NCBI GenBank assembly: GCA_030549495.1
Contig: JAUIRK010001040.1
Span: 372,001-436,000 of the forward strand
Origin: Nectonema munidae
Lineage: Eukaryota > Nematomorpha > Nectonematoida > Nectonematidae
Length of the DNA stretch: 64,000 nt
Reading direction: 5' to 3'
A program made the position numbers and the translations under genes. Of this stretch, positions 10,088-21,885 are shown piece after piece; position 1 is the stretch's first letter; each line of letters begins with the position of its first letter. The notes beneath the pieces are model-generated. The model saw only the letters and a list, made by a program, of their open reading frames with translations, was not told the origin of the DNA and searched no databases.

Positions 10088-12325
10088 TAGTAAAACCTGT
10101 CTACAGCGACTTGACTTTTTGCTAAGTTGAAAAGAGTCTTGGACTTTATTTGTAGTGCAAACCTTTCTAAAGTTTTAACACTACAAATTACTTCTGATGT
10201 TTTAATTTTTATTTCAACATCTTCTGATTCATCTTCTTCTAAACATTTATCAGCTTCATTTTCGCTTGATGTATCTATATCCAAGATACATTCTTCTTTG
10301 TCAGCACATGTTTCCAACTTCTCATCAAAATTTTCATAGTCATCCCAACTTATTTTTTCAAGAAGAAGAAAGCAGTTTGATGGAAGGGCAAATGAGTTTT
10401 ATGAAACGATTGTGCCTCCGTCTGTTTTATCAAAACCACACTTTTTAAAGCAGTTTATAATTGTAGAAGGCTCAACTAAACTCCAGGCTTTTTTAATCCA
10501 AATAAAAACATCTAGAAGATTTATTTTCTTAATAACTTCTTGAGGATTATGATCAATTTCAATTTTTGAAATAACTTCTTTCAAAAACTCTTTTCTATAG
10601 AAATGCTTGAAGTTTTTTTATAACACCCATGTCCAAAGGTTGGATGAACGATGTCGTGTTGGGAGGTATAAAAACAACTTTGATATTAGAAAGTGTGATG
10701 TTTGTATGTGAAGGTACATTATCAACCATCAGTAAAATAGATCTTTTTTGTTTGATCATTTTATTATTTAGTCTTTATATCCATGTAAAAAAAACTTGAC
10801 CCATCATCCATGCCTTCTTATTAGCAAAATATTGCACTCCTAATGTGGTAAGACATGTATTTTTGAGGCAACGGGGGTTTGATTGAATCCAATTATTCGA
10901 GGCGACAGTTTTTCTCCCGAGGCACTACAACATAAAAGTATAGTTAGCCTTAGTTTGGATTTTTTCCCATTTTTACAAATATCGGTTTTCAAAACCATAG
11001 ATTTTGATGGCAAAACTTTATAAAATAATCCAGTTTCGTCAGCGTTAAAAATATTTTCCATGGTGTATCCATCACAAATTAATTTTATCCTAGCAAACCA
11101 CTCATTAACAACATCTTGATTCACGAAAAACGACTCTCCGTGTAGATTTGCTAGTCGTATAGAATTTCTTTTAAGAAAACACTCTAGCCAACCATTAGAA
11201 GCTTTAAATTGACATCACCAACTTCTCCTGCAATCAGTATAGCCTTCTCTCGAATCATCAGACCAGAAATAGGAATATTTTTGCTCTCATTACACAAAAC
11301 CACTCGTAAATTGAAGTATTAACTTTTTCGTAAGATAATCTAACTGTTAATGTTTTACATTTTGAATTGATACCTGTATTCCACATTTTTTTAATTTTTT
11401 CTTTATTTTTGACAATATTTTGAATCTGTGTCCTTCCAACATGTTAATCTTCAGCTAGCTTATAACATGGAACACCACTTTCATTTTTATCGATAACTTT
11501 GATTTTTTGCTTGATGTTAAGGTAACAGCGTTTTACTTTTTTTGCCTCTAAAAAATAAACAAGATGTTTATTTTAATGTGAGATAAAAACCTAAGAGTAA
11601 TTTTAAATAGAAGGTATTTATTAAAATAAAATTCCTCGTTTACTCATTACTTTTAATTTTAAATTATAGATGTGCATTTTCTCTATTCTCAAACTTTATA
11701 ATCGCTTTTTAAATTTAAAAAATCTCTCAAATTTTTTACTAATAAAATTCTTAAAAAAATGATATTTATTTAATAAGGCTCAAATCTTTAAGAGATTTTA
11801 CTTGATTAAAATTATAGAATAACTATTACACTGAATATTATACACTGAATTTATAGCCCTATAAATTTTGTAATAAAAAAAAGCTGTGACTAGTCAAATT
11901 AACACCCCACGGTACCTTTACGTTTACCTAGAATAACTTACATAAAAAAAAATTTTAAAACAAAATATAAAAAAATAATTATACAGTTGAAGTAATTTGA
12001 AAAATAAAGATAAAATAATTAATAAATATAAAAAAATTTGTTTTAAAATTTTTATTTAAAGTTAAAAATATTTTTAATAGATAAAATTTGAAAAACCACT
12101 TGTAGCCATTTTAGAACTTTGGTAAAATAAAATGGTTTTTTGAAAAAGTCGTAAATAAGAGGTAAATAATACCAAAAAAACGTTAAATAAGGTCGCATAA
12201 CACAGGGTCGTATAATAAAGGTAAAAAATCTATTCATAGTCTAATAAACAAACTTTTGAAAAATTTTAGGCCTCTGTTAACAGAGAGTCGTATATTAATG
12301 GTGTCGCTGTAGACAGGTTTTACTA
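10088..12325 (-). mobile_element. Tigger/pogo-type DNA transposon inserted in the LINE
   Basis: Perfect 23-bp terminal inverted repeats, TAGTAAAACCTGTCTACAGC at 10088 and its complement ending at 12325, enclose 2.24 kb, with TA flanks as in the Tc1/mariner-pogo superfamily. The identical ends argue for a fairly recent insertion. It splits the LINE reverse transcriptase between the first and second catalytic blocks, so it is younger than the LINE. The right third (11600-12300) is non-coding and carries a SINE family-1 fragment at 11901-11930. Confidence 0.93.
10100..11600 (-). pseudogene. Tigger-type (DDE_1) transposase, decayed
   Basis: Read on the minus strand. The N-terminal part near 11560-11380 shows a CENP-B/pogo helix-turn-helix (YKLAED, RTQIQNIVKNKEKIKKMW). 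The DDE domain at 11124-10840 reads MNQDVVNEWFARIKLICDGY then NIFNADETGLFYKVLPSKSM, including the catalytic Asp in FNADETG, and LLCCSASGEKLSPRIIGF. C-terminal pieces are at 10584-10399 and 10317-10100, the last an acidic tail ending LERFALQIKSKTLFNLAK. Several frame breaks separate these pieces, for example between 10840 and 10584 and around 11210-11290, so it is not functional. The acidic tail with ALRTIERF-like end is usual for Tigger proteins. Confidence 0.85.
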
Positions 12326-13231
12326 TATGTGCAAAATGGAGTCCCGCAGGGTTCCATTTTGGGTCCCCTACTTTTCAGCATTGCAATAAACAAAATATTT
12401 TCCACCTCAAATTTCTTGAGTATCTTGTTTTTGGAGATGACATCTGTGCTTATCTTCCTTTGTCTAAAATAAAAAATGGTAATAATATCAATTCAGATTT
12501 ATTGATCAGAGAGTTATTCATAATTTATGATTGGTGTTCTAGGAATAATTTGATATTAAACAAGGAAAAATCAAAATGTATGCTTATTTCATATAAAAAC
12601 AGAAATTACAAATTTTTGAAATATACAGGTATCGAAGTAGTAAAAAGCCCCAAGATACATTGGTCTAGTGTTTGATAGTAAGCTTAAGTTTAAAGAGCAT
12701 ATTGATCAAATAGCTCTCAATCTTAATCGTACTATCGGTATCTTGTACCATACAAAAAATATTTTCCCTCTAAATATCAGACTTATGATATATAAACAGT
12801 TATTTCTCTCTTATGTAAACTACAGTATAATAAATTGGCATCCTTATTGAAAAAAGCGCCTTGAGATCTTACAAAAACGAGCAATAAGAGTAATTTATAG
12901 CATGAATAAGTTTGACCACACAACAGAAATTTTTAAGCAAAACGGATGGTTAAAATTAGATGAAATTTTCAAGCAGAGAGTAGGAGTTTTTCTTTATAAA
13001 AACTTCAATGGTCATTTACATAACGTGTTTGGCTCGTTGATAAAATATAATAAAAATCCCATATATTATACTAGGAGCTTAAGCAAACCTTTGAAAATTT
13101 ATAATAGACTGAAAGGATCAAATATCTCTATTTTGAATAAATGTAATGATTTTTACCTCGATAACAAAATTCTATTTGATGACGTTTTTATGTCGTTTGT
13201 TTCTTTTAAAAAGAAAATAAAAAACTACTAA
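12326..13231 (+). mobile_element. Jockey/CR1-group LINE, 3' part (C-terminal RT)
   Basis: Continuation of the LINE interrupted at 10087. It starts VQNGVPQGSILGPLLFSIAI (RT block 4), then FGDDICAYL near 12429-12455, carrying the catalytic Asp pair with Gly in place of the usual Ala. It continues LGLVFDSKLKFKEHIDQIA, a TAA after WHPY at 12848, and the CR1/Jockey tail KKRLEILQKRAIRVIYSMNK. It ends FKKKIKNY with TAA at 13229-13231. Frame changes near 12440-12460 and 12665 and the internal stop confirm inactivity. Confidence 0.87.
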
Positions 13232-13682
13232 TTAAGTACCTACTAAAATAGTTTTTTACTAAAAGATTCATAAAAGAACTTTTAAGTTGATAATATTTGT
13301 AACAATTTATGCGTTGATATACATATTTTATTTCACAATGGAGAAATCTATCTGACGGCCATTTTGGCTATTGCTTTTTCCAGGATTGTAAATTATGTGA
13401 TTATGTTTTATATTTTGTGAATATATATCATTATAAATATATATATACATTATGTGCACTTCACACTTCAATAACCTTCCATAAAAAATTTTTTTGAATA
13501 AATTTTTCTCTCTCTCTCTGATAGCAGGTGAGGCACAATTTAAAAACTTTAAAAACTTGAGCAACATTATTTATGTTTTCTTGATCTTTTCATTGGAGAA
13601 ATTTTCGAACACTATGAGGTAAATGGAGGGGGCACGGTCTCTGTTGCCCAGCCTATCTAAGCCAGTAGAGAGCTGAATGATA
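13232..13682. other. LINE 3' flank and miniature-element remnant
   Basis: No gene. A short (TC)n run lies near 13507-13520. GGGGGCACGG near 13627-13637 and TATCTAAGCCAGTAG ending near 13669 resemble the G-rich right end of the CAGTGGCG hAT-type elements (compare 1943-1982), so a diverged copy probably ends here. Confidence 0.4.
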
Positions 13683-13775
13683 TAAGAGAGCTTAAACAAG
13701 AGAAGATAGCTTGAGTGAAAGAAGAGAGCTTGAATGAAAGAAGAGAGCTTGCATGTGAGAAGAGAGCTTGATTAG
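13683..13775 (+). repeat. Short tandem repeat, about 20-bp unit
   Basis: At least four units of the type AAGAGAGCTTGAATGAAAG in direct order, with small changes; it runs straight into a G tract. Confidence 0.75.
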
Positions 13776-13803
13776 GGGGGGGGGGCGGGAGGGGGGGGGG
13801 GGG
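13774..13803 (+). repeat. Oligo-G tract
   Basis: Two runs of ten or more G separated by CGGGA. Exceptional in this AT-rich sequence and of the kind seen inside the hAT-type miniature elements. Confidence 0.9.
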
Positions 13804-13919
13804 TAAAGGTCATTTCCCTTACGTATGTTCCTTACGAGCATAGGATGATAACTGACCGAGTAACAAAATTTTAATACTGTCCACTGATTACCCTTCACGC
13901 TAGGAAAGTGTTTTTTGCA

Positions 13920-14974
13920 GCCTTGAAATCACATTTGAGTTTGCTGGGATGTCTTTTGCGCTATCTTAGATTCACTTTTGATGTCACACAGTATTGTGGA
14001 ATCATTAACAGAGTGGATAATTTCTTAATTGGCCAATGAACTTGAAACTGAAATATCTTAATAAATATCCACTCACATTCTTGCGATATTATCCATGTCT
14101 TCACCATTAACTTCAACAATATGTCGAAGATCACTAGAAATTTATGATAAGAAGACATCATCATTATCATTAAACATGGCCTAGGATCTGTCTTCATTTT
14201 TTGAGTCATCAAAGCGATTTTTTTTAACATTTGTTGAATATTCGTTGCGTTATACATTCCAGGCTTCTTGTGCCACATAAATCATTTCTTTGATTTCGAG
14301 ACTTTTTAAAAAGTCTTACAAGGCTGGGGCATCTTTGTTAAGGATTTCTCGCAGTAACTTCGCTCGATAGCGTTTCTTTAATACTGAAATAATTTCAGCG
14401 TTTATTCGCTTCATTTTACTGGTTTCTTGTGTAGAAAATATGGACAATTTTCTAGTGGGTGGGCCAGACAGTTGTCAATTAATAAGATGGCTTTCTTCTA
14501 GAAATCACTCTTGCGAAGAAATGATCGAACTGGAACAAATTTCCACGATGAAACGATCGATGATACGGAGATTGTCGTCAACTAATATAACCTTACGTTT
14601 GCGAGACAGTGTAGCCAGTGCCCGCGCTACCTATATAATTTTGGGGCACGTGCCCCCCCCCCCCCTGTATTAATCTTTGCCCCCCCCCCCCCCCCCTAAA
14701 ATTTTTGGTTTTGCCCTATGCACTTTTTAAAGGAAAAATAAATAAGCAAAAATTGTACACTATAATCTTATATAAATGCTGGTGTATGTGTATGTATAAT
14801 ATGAGATTTCTATAGGTTTTTATACAGAAGTAATTCATGCTTTTCACAAAGTAATATAGGATATAAAGTAATATAGGAAATAATTTTTTTGCAAATGTGT
14901 TTCTTTGCCCCATTTTAGCCCCCCCCCCCCCCCCCTTGAAATTTAGCTTTAGCGCGGGCACTGGGTGTAGCCAT
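13920..14974 (-). pseudogene. Second Tigger/Jerky-type transposase remnant, internally deleted
   Basis: On the minus strand the frame opens with MATLSRKRKVILVDDNLRII at 14974, interrupted by a miniature element at 14616-14963. This is the N-terminal CENP-B-like helix-turn-helix. After a large internal deletion the DDE end follows: KKAILLIDNCLAHPLE near 14500-14450, carrying the second catalytic Asp and the DN-AHP signature. Downstream comes WNATNIQQML (near 14250) and on to about 13920. Stops and frame changes are frequent, so this is an old remnant. Terminal repeats were not identified. Confidence 0.78.
14616..14963. mobile_element. hAT-type miniature element inside the second Tigger remnant
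   Basis: Perfect ends CAGTGCCCGCGCTA and TAGCGCGGGCACTG, with flanks AGTGTAGC (14608-14615) and GGTGTAGC (14964-14971), 7 of 8 identical. It carries three long C tracts near 14651, 14679 and 14920. The insertion falls between codons 4 and 5 of the Tigger transposase, so it postdates that element. No coding content. Confidence 0.88.
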
Positions 14975-16454
14975 ATCCAACTCTTGAATTCGTGTATAAA
15001 TTTATAGGAGCAATGTGTATTATTGAGTAGAAACTCAAGTAAGAATGATTTAAATTAATGATGCTAAAAGCATGACAATAATATTTATTTACCAAATTAC
15101 AACGATCACACGCCATTACTCTTACACAATAAACGCCTTAAAATGAAAAACTAACGGGCAAGCGTGATATCATTTTGAATAATAGAAGCTCATTAAATAT
15201 GCGGAGGACGCGAAGTTCGTTATTGCGAGCATTCAATGTATGGGATATTTCTTATACTTGCTACATATCAGTAATGACTTCTTAGATTTGTTGCACAACG
15301 AATCTATAAATTAGGAACTCATGGAAATAACGTATAAAGTGAAATTAAAAAATTGAAAATTTTATTTTCACAAAAGATAAATTTTTATTCCAAATCTGAA
15401 TTCATCTAGTTGAGGCTTTTTTTATGAAAAGGAAACTCCCAGTAATTTCAATCGTTCAAAAAAGAGTAATTGTATGTTTCTAAAATAAAAATGAAATTAA
15501 AACACATAAAATATTCGGAAAGTAAATAAGATTAAATGATAAAAATTTTTAAAGGTTTTTAACTAAATTATATACTTATAAAGACAGGACTTTTTTTTGA
15601 CCCAAAAAGCCAGTCTGTAGGAACTATACAGCTTTAGATCGAGCATTACCAGAATAATAGGCCAATTATTTTCTCTCTGAAACCTCCATCTCAAATAATA
15701 CTTAATCCTCGCAGTACGGACCATGGTTTTTTATATATATTTTTACTTAATTTTACAGGAAGTAAAAAATATGTAACTTTGTGAACAATTACTACATTAT
15801 TTTTGTTTAAACTATTGAGCATATAACAGTTTTTATTTTTTGTAATAAGGGGTTATTTTCTATCCCATAGTATTTGGGAATTTTATAAAATTATTCCTTC
15901 AAACAAATTTCATGATAGTTGATACAGAAAATTCCAAATCTTACGTCGATAATCGAGAATAAAAATTTCAAAAAATATTCAAAACATGTGTAAGAATATT
16001 GAAAAAAAAACTGTTAGCCAAAGTATATTGTGTTATTTGATACCAAAAAATAAAACTTTAGACTAATCAGTCAGAAGATATATTTACAATTTTAAAAACC
16101 TAATATAAAATCCAATTAAAAAAACAGGAATTAGAAAATTGATCTGTACATTTTACACTTTGGAACATGACTTTTTTCTTAAAAATGCGAATTGAGTTAA
16201 ATACCATTGAACTATATTTGATGGATAATAATCAAAATATCTTACTATTCTCAAAAAAATCTAAAACAACTATTTGAAATCGAAATGTTTTTTAAAAAAA
16301 TATAATTTTTTTTACCTCTCAGCTTAACAGTTGAAGGTCAGGGCTCCCAACTCTAAAAACAAATCCACAAAAACTGTGATTAACCATCTTAAGCATAATG
16401 CAAGCATATAGCCTTACGGCTGAAAGTGCTTTGATATCTCTAACCAACCAACAA
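14975..16454. other. Gene-free AT-rich region
   Basis: The first 250 bp probably still belong to the Tigger element's 5' flank. No coding block or clear repeat was recognised in the rest. Confidence 0.5.
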
Positions 16455-16560
16455 CCCATTTAAGACCAAGCAAAGCAGACGACTTTAGTAAATCCTATTA
16501 AATTCGATGTAAAGTAGGAATTAGTCTGCGTTCCCTTTGGGAACACTGGTCGTAAATGGG
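16455..16560. mobile_element. TTAA miniature element (subfamily B)
   Basis: Left end CCCATTTAAGACCAAGCAAA, right end inverted CCCATTTACGACCAGTGTTCC, with hairpin GTTCCC...GGGAAC near the right end. TTAA is intact on the right (16561-16564) and changed to ACAA on the left. Confidence 0.75.
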
Positions 16561-16564
16561 TTAA

Positions 16565-19289
16565 GTGAAGAGACATAGCGAAGGTGGATAGAAAGCTTAG
16601 AATAAAAAAATAGAAGAAAGTTGTCATAATATTAGAAAGCAAAAAGTAACAATAAAGGTTTTTATATTTGATCTGAGCTATGAAAATACCCAAAAATTAT
16701 ATATTTTCTTTAGTTCACATAAATTTCGGATTAAAAAGTTGGCGGAAGAATTGGGATTTGTACATAAATGGAATCAGGTATTTTTTAACCCTAGAAGGTA
16801 ATCTTGAAAAAAATACAAGTCAGTCTTTCGGAAACTTTGAGGCATGATAATTGTTTATGCAAAACTAATGGAGTAAACCAAAATATTCAGTCAACTATAT
16901 TTGGGTAAAAGGTTGTAAAATAGCAAAAATAAGAAATTAGAGGCGACACAAAATCATTTTTAAATATAGCTTATTGATATAAGTTATTATGTTTTTATTT
17001 GAATCAAACAGCTCACTGATATAAATTATTTGTTAAACCATATACATTTCACTAATTTTGTAACCTTTCTTGTTTATCACTTTCATCAACCAAGAAATGC
17101 ATAAGCAAAAATATAAAATAATTTTTCACTCTATTTTCTTTTACTTCAGATGAAACGATGACATAGCGAAATTGGACAAAAAAAAGAATAAAAAAAATAA
17201 AAAGTGTAAACATTTTGGTGAGTCGATAAATTTTTTCTTTTTTAAAACTTAAATTTAGAGAAAAACTATGCTTCAAACAAAAAACTGTATCTCAGTGAGT
17301 CCCATGGCTATATTTGCTAAATAATAGGAATATTTGTTTTTAAAAACTATTAGTTTAAATATTCAGCTATTTTAACTTACTATAACTTTTTTTTATTAAA
17401 TAGTTTTTTTTAATATTTTTTTTTATTAATTTAGCTTTGTTATAGCTTCGTATCTAAAATGGTGAAAAATCTTCAGATTTTAGTCTTCCAGACATAAAAA
17501 TGTTCTCCCTATGGTAAATTTGCTTACATTACATTATCCTTTTATTTTCTTTTTAACTATTAATAACTTGTATTTTTAATTCAATAATATTTAATTAGTT
17601 TTATTTAAAATTTTTGCATGCATAATATGTTTTAAATTATATCAGGTATAAAAATATGATTATTTTATTAATTGTAAAATGGTGTCTAAATAACTGTTTT
17701 ATAATTACTTCACTACATTAAAAATATGCTATTATAGTCAATTTCATCTTAAAAACCAGAAAACTGCCTTTTTTTTATACCGAAGAATAAAAAGTAAAGC
17801 AGCAGAAGCTTTTTTATTTTCCTTAAATTACCTTTGCTTTAGTGCTTATAAATAAATGTTCTTTCATCTTTTGTTTATATAGATTTCTCTGATATTTTAG
17901 TCTTGCGTATATATTTAGAATCTTAGGTATAAAAAAAAATATATTAAACGCTTGAATTTATTTTAGAATCTGATGAATATTGAAAATTTTAATTAATTAA
18001 TATACAATTTGAATTGATTAAGGTTTCTAATGTAATGTAAATGATCAATGTTCATTTAAAAAATAAAATAGATATTTAGTATAGGGAGTTTCTATTTTAC
18101 GTTGACTTTTTCCTAAGCGCTTATTTTTTTCAGTCTTGTATATGACAAGATGCCTTTTTTTTCTACATTTTTTGCATCTAAATTTCTCCTTTTACCTCTG
18201 TTTTATCGCTTTTCAAAAATCTTGTAGTCATGTTATTAACATAATTAATTTAGGCTTTAAAAATCTGGAGAATTTAGATCGATGTTTTATCAGAATTTAC
18301 TCTTTAGTAGCAAATTAAAAATAAAATTAAAATCAATTCAATATTAATTCTAATTCTTTATACCATGACTCAACAACTTTTTTACAATTGAGACAAAAAT
18401 TGTTATTAAAATTAACTCTTGGATTTAAAAATTTTTAAGGGTAAAACCATACAACATATAAAAATAGAACAACCGCAATAGTTTATTTTTTTGTAATCGA
18501 TGTCAAAGTATATTAGTGAGATAGTTGTTATTTTCGATCAAAGTCTGATGAAAATTAATATGCCCATATCATTTTTCCTTGTGCCCAAAATGAGCTTTGG
18601 GTTGAAGAAGCCTGCTCTATAATATAGTATTAAAATGCTTCTCTAATATATTTAAGTAACAAAACCAGTCTGACACGTATTAAAATAAAAAATAATTAAA
18701 TTGCACGTTTTTATCCTCACAAAGTCACCATAAAATATTTTAATATTTTTCGAAGGTCTTATCATTTCTAAAAAATAGGAATATTCATTTGTGTTATGAG
18801 CTGTATTAAAAAGAGTATTTTCTGGTAACTTGTTGATATTTTACAGAATACTTATTATAATAAAACTTAACGAGATGCACAAAACTTAAAAGAAAGCAAC
18901 TACTAGGAATTATATGATGGATTATTATTTATTTCTTATCGGAAATATATTTTTCAAAATTTAAAGTTCTTGAGAACAAATGAAATTTAAATGAATTTTT
19001 AAAAAATGTGATGAAATTAATTTTATTTAACTAATTTCATAACGTTTTTTATTTAGAATATTTTTTGGTCATAACTAAAGTCAAAATTTCTTTGAATGCA
19101 TTGTATTTTGGTTGTAGTAAAAATAAAAAATAACTTTAAAAACCTACCCTCGTATCCTTATGAAAATGGTATTTATTGTTAAAAAATTTTCAATGGTTAT
19201 TATGCATATATCTTGTAAATACTTTGTGTATTTTATTTGTAAGAACACGAATATAGAGAGAAAAGGGCAATACTGATAAAAGTTTACGT
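16565..19289. other. Gene-free AT-rich region
   Basis: 2.7 kb with only short low-complexity open frames and A/T runs. Nothing coding, repeated or structured was recognised on either strand. Confidence 0.5.
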
Positions 19290-19720
19290 CGTATCATCTG
19301 TATATGTATATGATCACTGCAGTCAGCCGGTAAAACACACGATACGTTAGGAGCTTTCTTGGTTTTTCTCTATCTCTCTCTCTCTCTGTGTGAGTCTGCT
19401 TGAGCTCGGTTCTGCGAGAAAAGTAATTGAATATCTTTCTTAATTCCATGCTTCCTAAGAATGCTATTTTTACCTTTTGTTCTTCATTTGTACATAATGA
19501 AGGGATTGTGTGTCTAGAAATGCATTCTCTCCTGCACAAATGTATATACGATACATGCATTGCTGTATGCATTGTAGGCTTTTGCTCTTCATTTTGTACA
19601 CATGTTTGGAATATGCTTTGTGAAAAGATAAGCGTTTTCTCCTTTATATATACACACACACACTCATTTACATACAATATAATATACCTTCTTGCCTTTA
19701 CAAAAGGTAATTAAGTACTT
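19290..19720. other. Less AT-rich island with CT repeat
   Basis: Base composition rises here. There is a (TC)n tract near 19370-19388, a CA tract near 19650-19665, and an internal direct repeat, TTTTGTTCTTCATTTGTACA near 19475 and TTTTGCTCTTCATTTTGTAC near 19579. Overlapping open frames exist on both strands but neither has domain signatures, so I do not call a gene. Confidence 0.4.
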
Positions 19721-21567
19721 AATATGGAATATATATTATTCGCATCCTAGCTTTCTATCAAAGTTACTCGTCTCTGTTTTACTTATTCAACCCTTTAGTA
19801 TAGCGTTAATACAAAATTTATTTTCATAGAATTCTTTTGTCATATCTCTTAAAAGTTCTAAGCTTTGTGTGATTGACAATTTTTCTTTGATTGTTCAAAA
19901 CTTCTATTCTTAATTTATATAAAAAGAACGAGTCACAGTTTCTATGCTTTTCCTAATCTAAGCAAATATGATTTGAGGATTCGAACCCAAGACCTCGTTA
20001 AATAGTTCTACATCTACAGTCTAGTCTAGACTCTAGACAACTTTGTCTATAGCTAAAAAAATCGCTCCCCTTATTAATTATTTTTCCTTTTGAAGAAGAC
20101 AATTTAAGTTTTTTTTAAAATATAATTTCAGAAAACTAAAAAATAAGTTTTTATGAGTTCTGATACGTTCATAAAAAATACATCAACCCTTTTTGGATAT
20201 ATTAGTAATTTATCTGTCAATTTTTTTTGATAAATCTTATATTTTTGCCAGAATATAAAATTTATCTTACTATGATCCATATATAAATAAAAGCCATAAC
20301 CCCTTGAAGAACAGAATTTTGGAAAAAAAATTTTTCAATGCGGTTTTATATATTTAAATCAGATGATCTTCATTATTTGGAACACTACTGACACACTCAC
20401 TATTTTTCAAAGGTTTAATAAAAGTTTGCTTCCACAGCTTTCATGATTTACTTTCTCATTCTCAAAAAACACTTCTCCCTCACTATCAAGTCTATTCAAC
20501 TTTTACAAACTTCTTTTCTCATATCCTACGAATGACTATTTAATAATTTGGTAACTACGTCCATTCAAGCATCAATTTTTATAAAAAGTTTTTCCTAAAT
20601 ACATTTCTGAAACAGATCTGGAAACCAACGCTTCATTTTCAGAAAGTGCAACTTTTGGTGAAAATTTTAGCAGTTTTTTGCAATAATATAAATTTGAAGC
20701 CATTTTTTGAATAAATACAAAGTTTTTTTTTCATTTGATTTTCGTCACATTCCAAAATGTATTTTTTATAATAAGTATTGGGATTATTTTCAGAAAAGTC
20801 GAGTTTGATTTATTCTCGGGTATTATACTCTCTCGTGTATTATGCAACCAAAATATTTTTATTCCCAACTCTGAGACAAAACCCAAATATACAGAATTTT
20901 TTAATAAATTTTTCTATTCACTTTTTAAAAAGTATTGTAACAGTGCAAATTTTTTTGAAAATTGTTTTACTTTGGGTACGATAGTTTTTTTGCGATTGAT
21001 TTTGCACAATTCAAATGATTTGAAACTAAAAATAATTTTTGTAATTAGTTTCCTACATAAAATAACATTTTTTTTTATGAATCTCAAAAATTTAGATTAT
21101 AAGTATTTTGTATATTCGAAAAGGCTACACATTCTTAGCTGCTCATATGGGGGGGGGGGCATGGTCATCTCTGATGAATTCACCTATGGCGATATTCGCC
21201 ATGAGATAACAAGTGTTTGAAGCAGCGGTTTTGAACCCTTTAAATATATCAAATCCGTCCAGGAGATCCGTAAATGAAAAATATATTATATTTGAATATT
21301 TTTTTTATTCAACACTACCTCAACTTTGATCTAAAAAATCAATAGGAAAGCTTCTCTGATTTGAATTAGGCAATAATCTTCGGATATATTTACTTCATCT
21401 TTTCAAGTTTGACATTTTTCGTGTTTCTTAGTGTATACATGAACATTCAAAATTGTGTTTTCTACATATGTAGTTTAGTAGGCTGATAAGGGTTAAAGCG
21501 CTTCTTACATTGATCGTATATTGAAGAAAAATTAAAAGCACCACTTTCTGCTCATTCGTTTACAGTC
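19721..21567. other. Gene-free region with a G tract
   Basis: A tRNA-like GGATTCGAACCC lies near 19978-19990 (possible minus-strand SINE). A G tract at 21150-21159 is followed by a short inverted pair, ATGGCGATATTCGCCAT at 21185-21201. The 161-codon open frame at 20735-21220 runs through these and is not credible as a gene. Confidence 0.45.
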
Positions 21568-21885
21568 CAGGGTTTCTCAACCGGGGTCCATATAATAATT
21601 CAGGCGGTCCACCCACAATGATATTTTGTTGGTCCATGAAGAAAACCAGCTCTTAACGGTTTTTATTATAAAAAGTTAAATTTTCGCTTTAATTTTCACT
21701 TATTAATAATAGTATAGTTGATTGATTTGCATTAGATTTGCTTTCATTTCAATTTGAATTCTAATTATATACTATTTTCTTTATCATAACCACAAAAATT
21801 TTTTTAGTCAGAAATCAGAATATTAAAATAAAATTGTTTTTATGAAAAAAAGGGGTTCAGGCGTAAAAAAGGTTGTGAAAGAAGG
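21568..21885 (+). mobile_element. Charlie-like hAT miniature element, degraded
   Basis: Starts CAGGGTTTCTCAACCGGGGTCC and ends with TAAAAAAGGTTGTGAAAG, like the element at 26276-26742. The right terminus is damaged and no target duplication is evident. Non-coding. Confidence 0.6.

Noticed and set aside
19294-19714. Overlapping open frames of 127 (minus) and 95 (plus) codons
   Set aside because: They overlap antisense, run through CT and CA microsatellites and an internal direct repeat, and show no family resemblance.
20735-21220. 161-codon plus-strand open frame
   Set aside because: Phe/Ile/Leu/Lys composition follows the AT content, no domain, and it reads through a G tract and a short inverted repeat.
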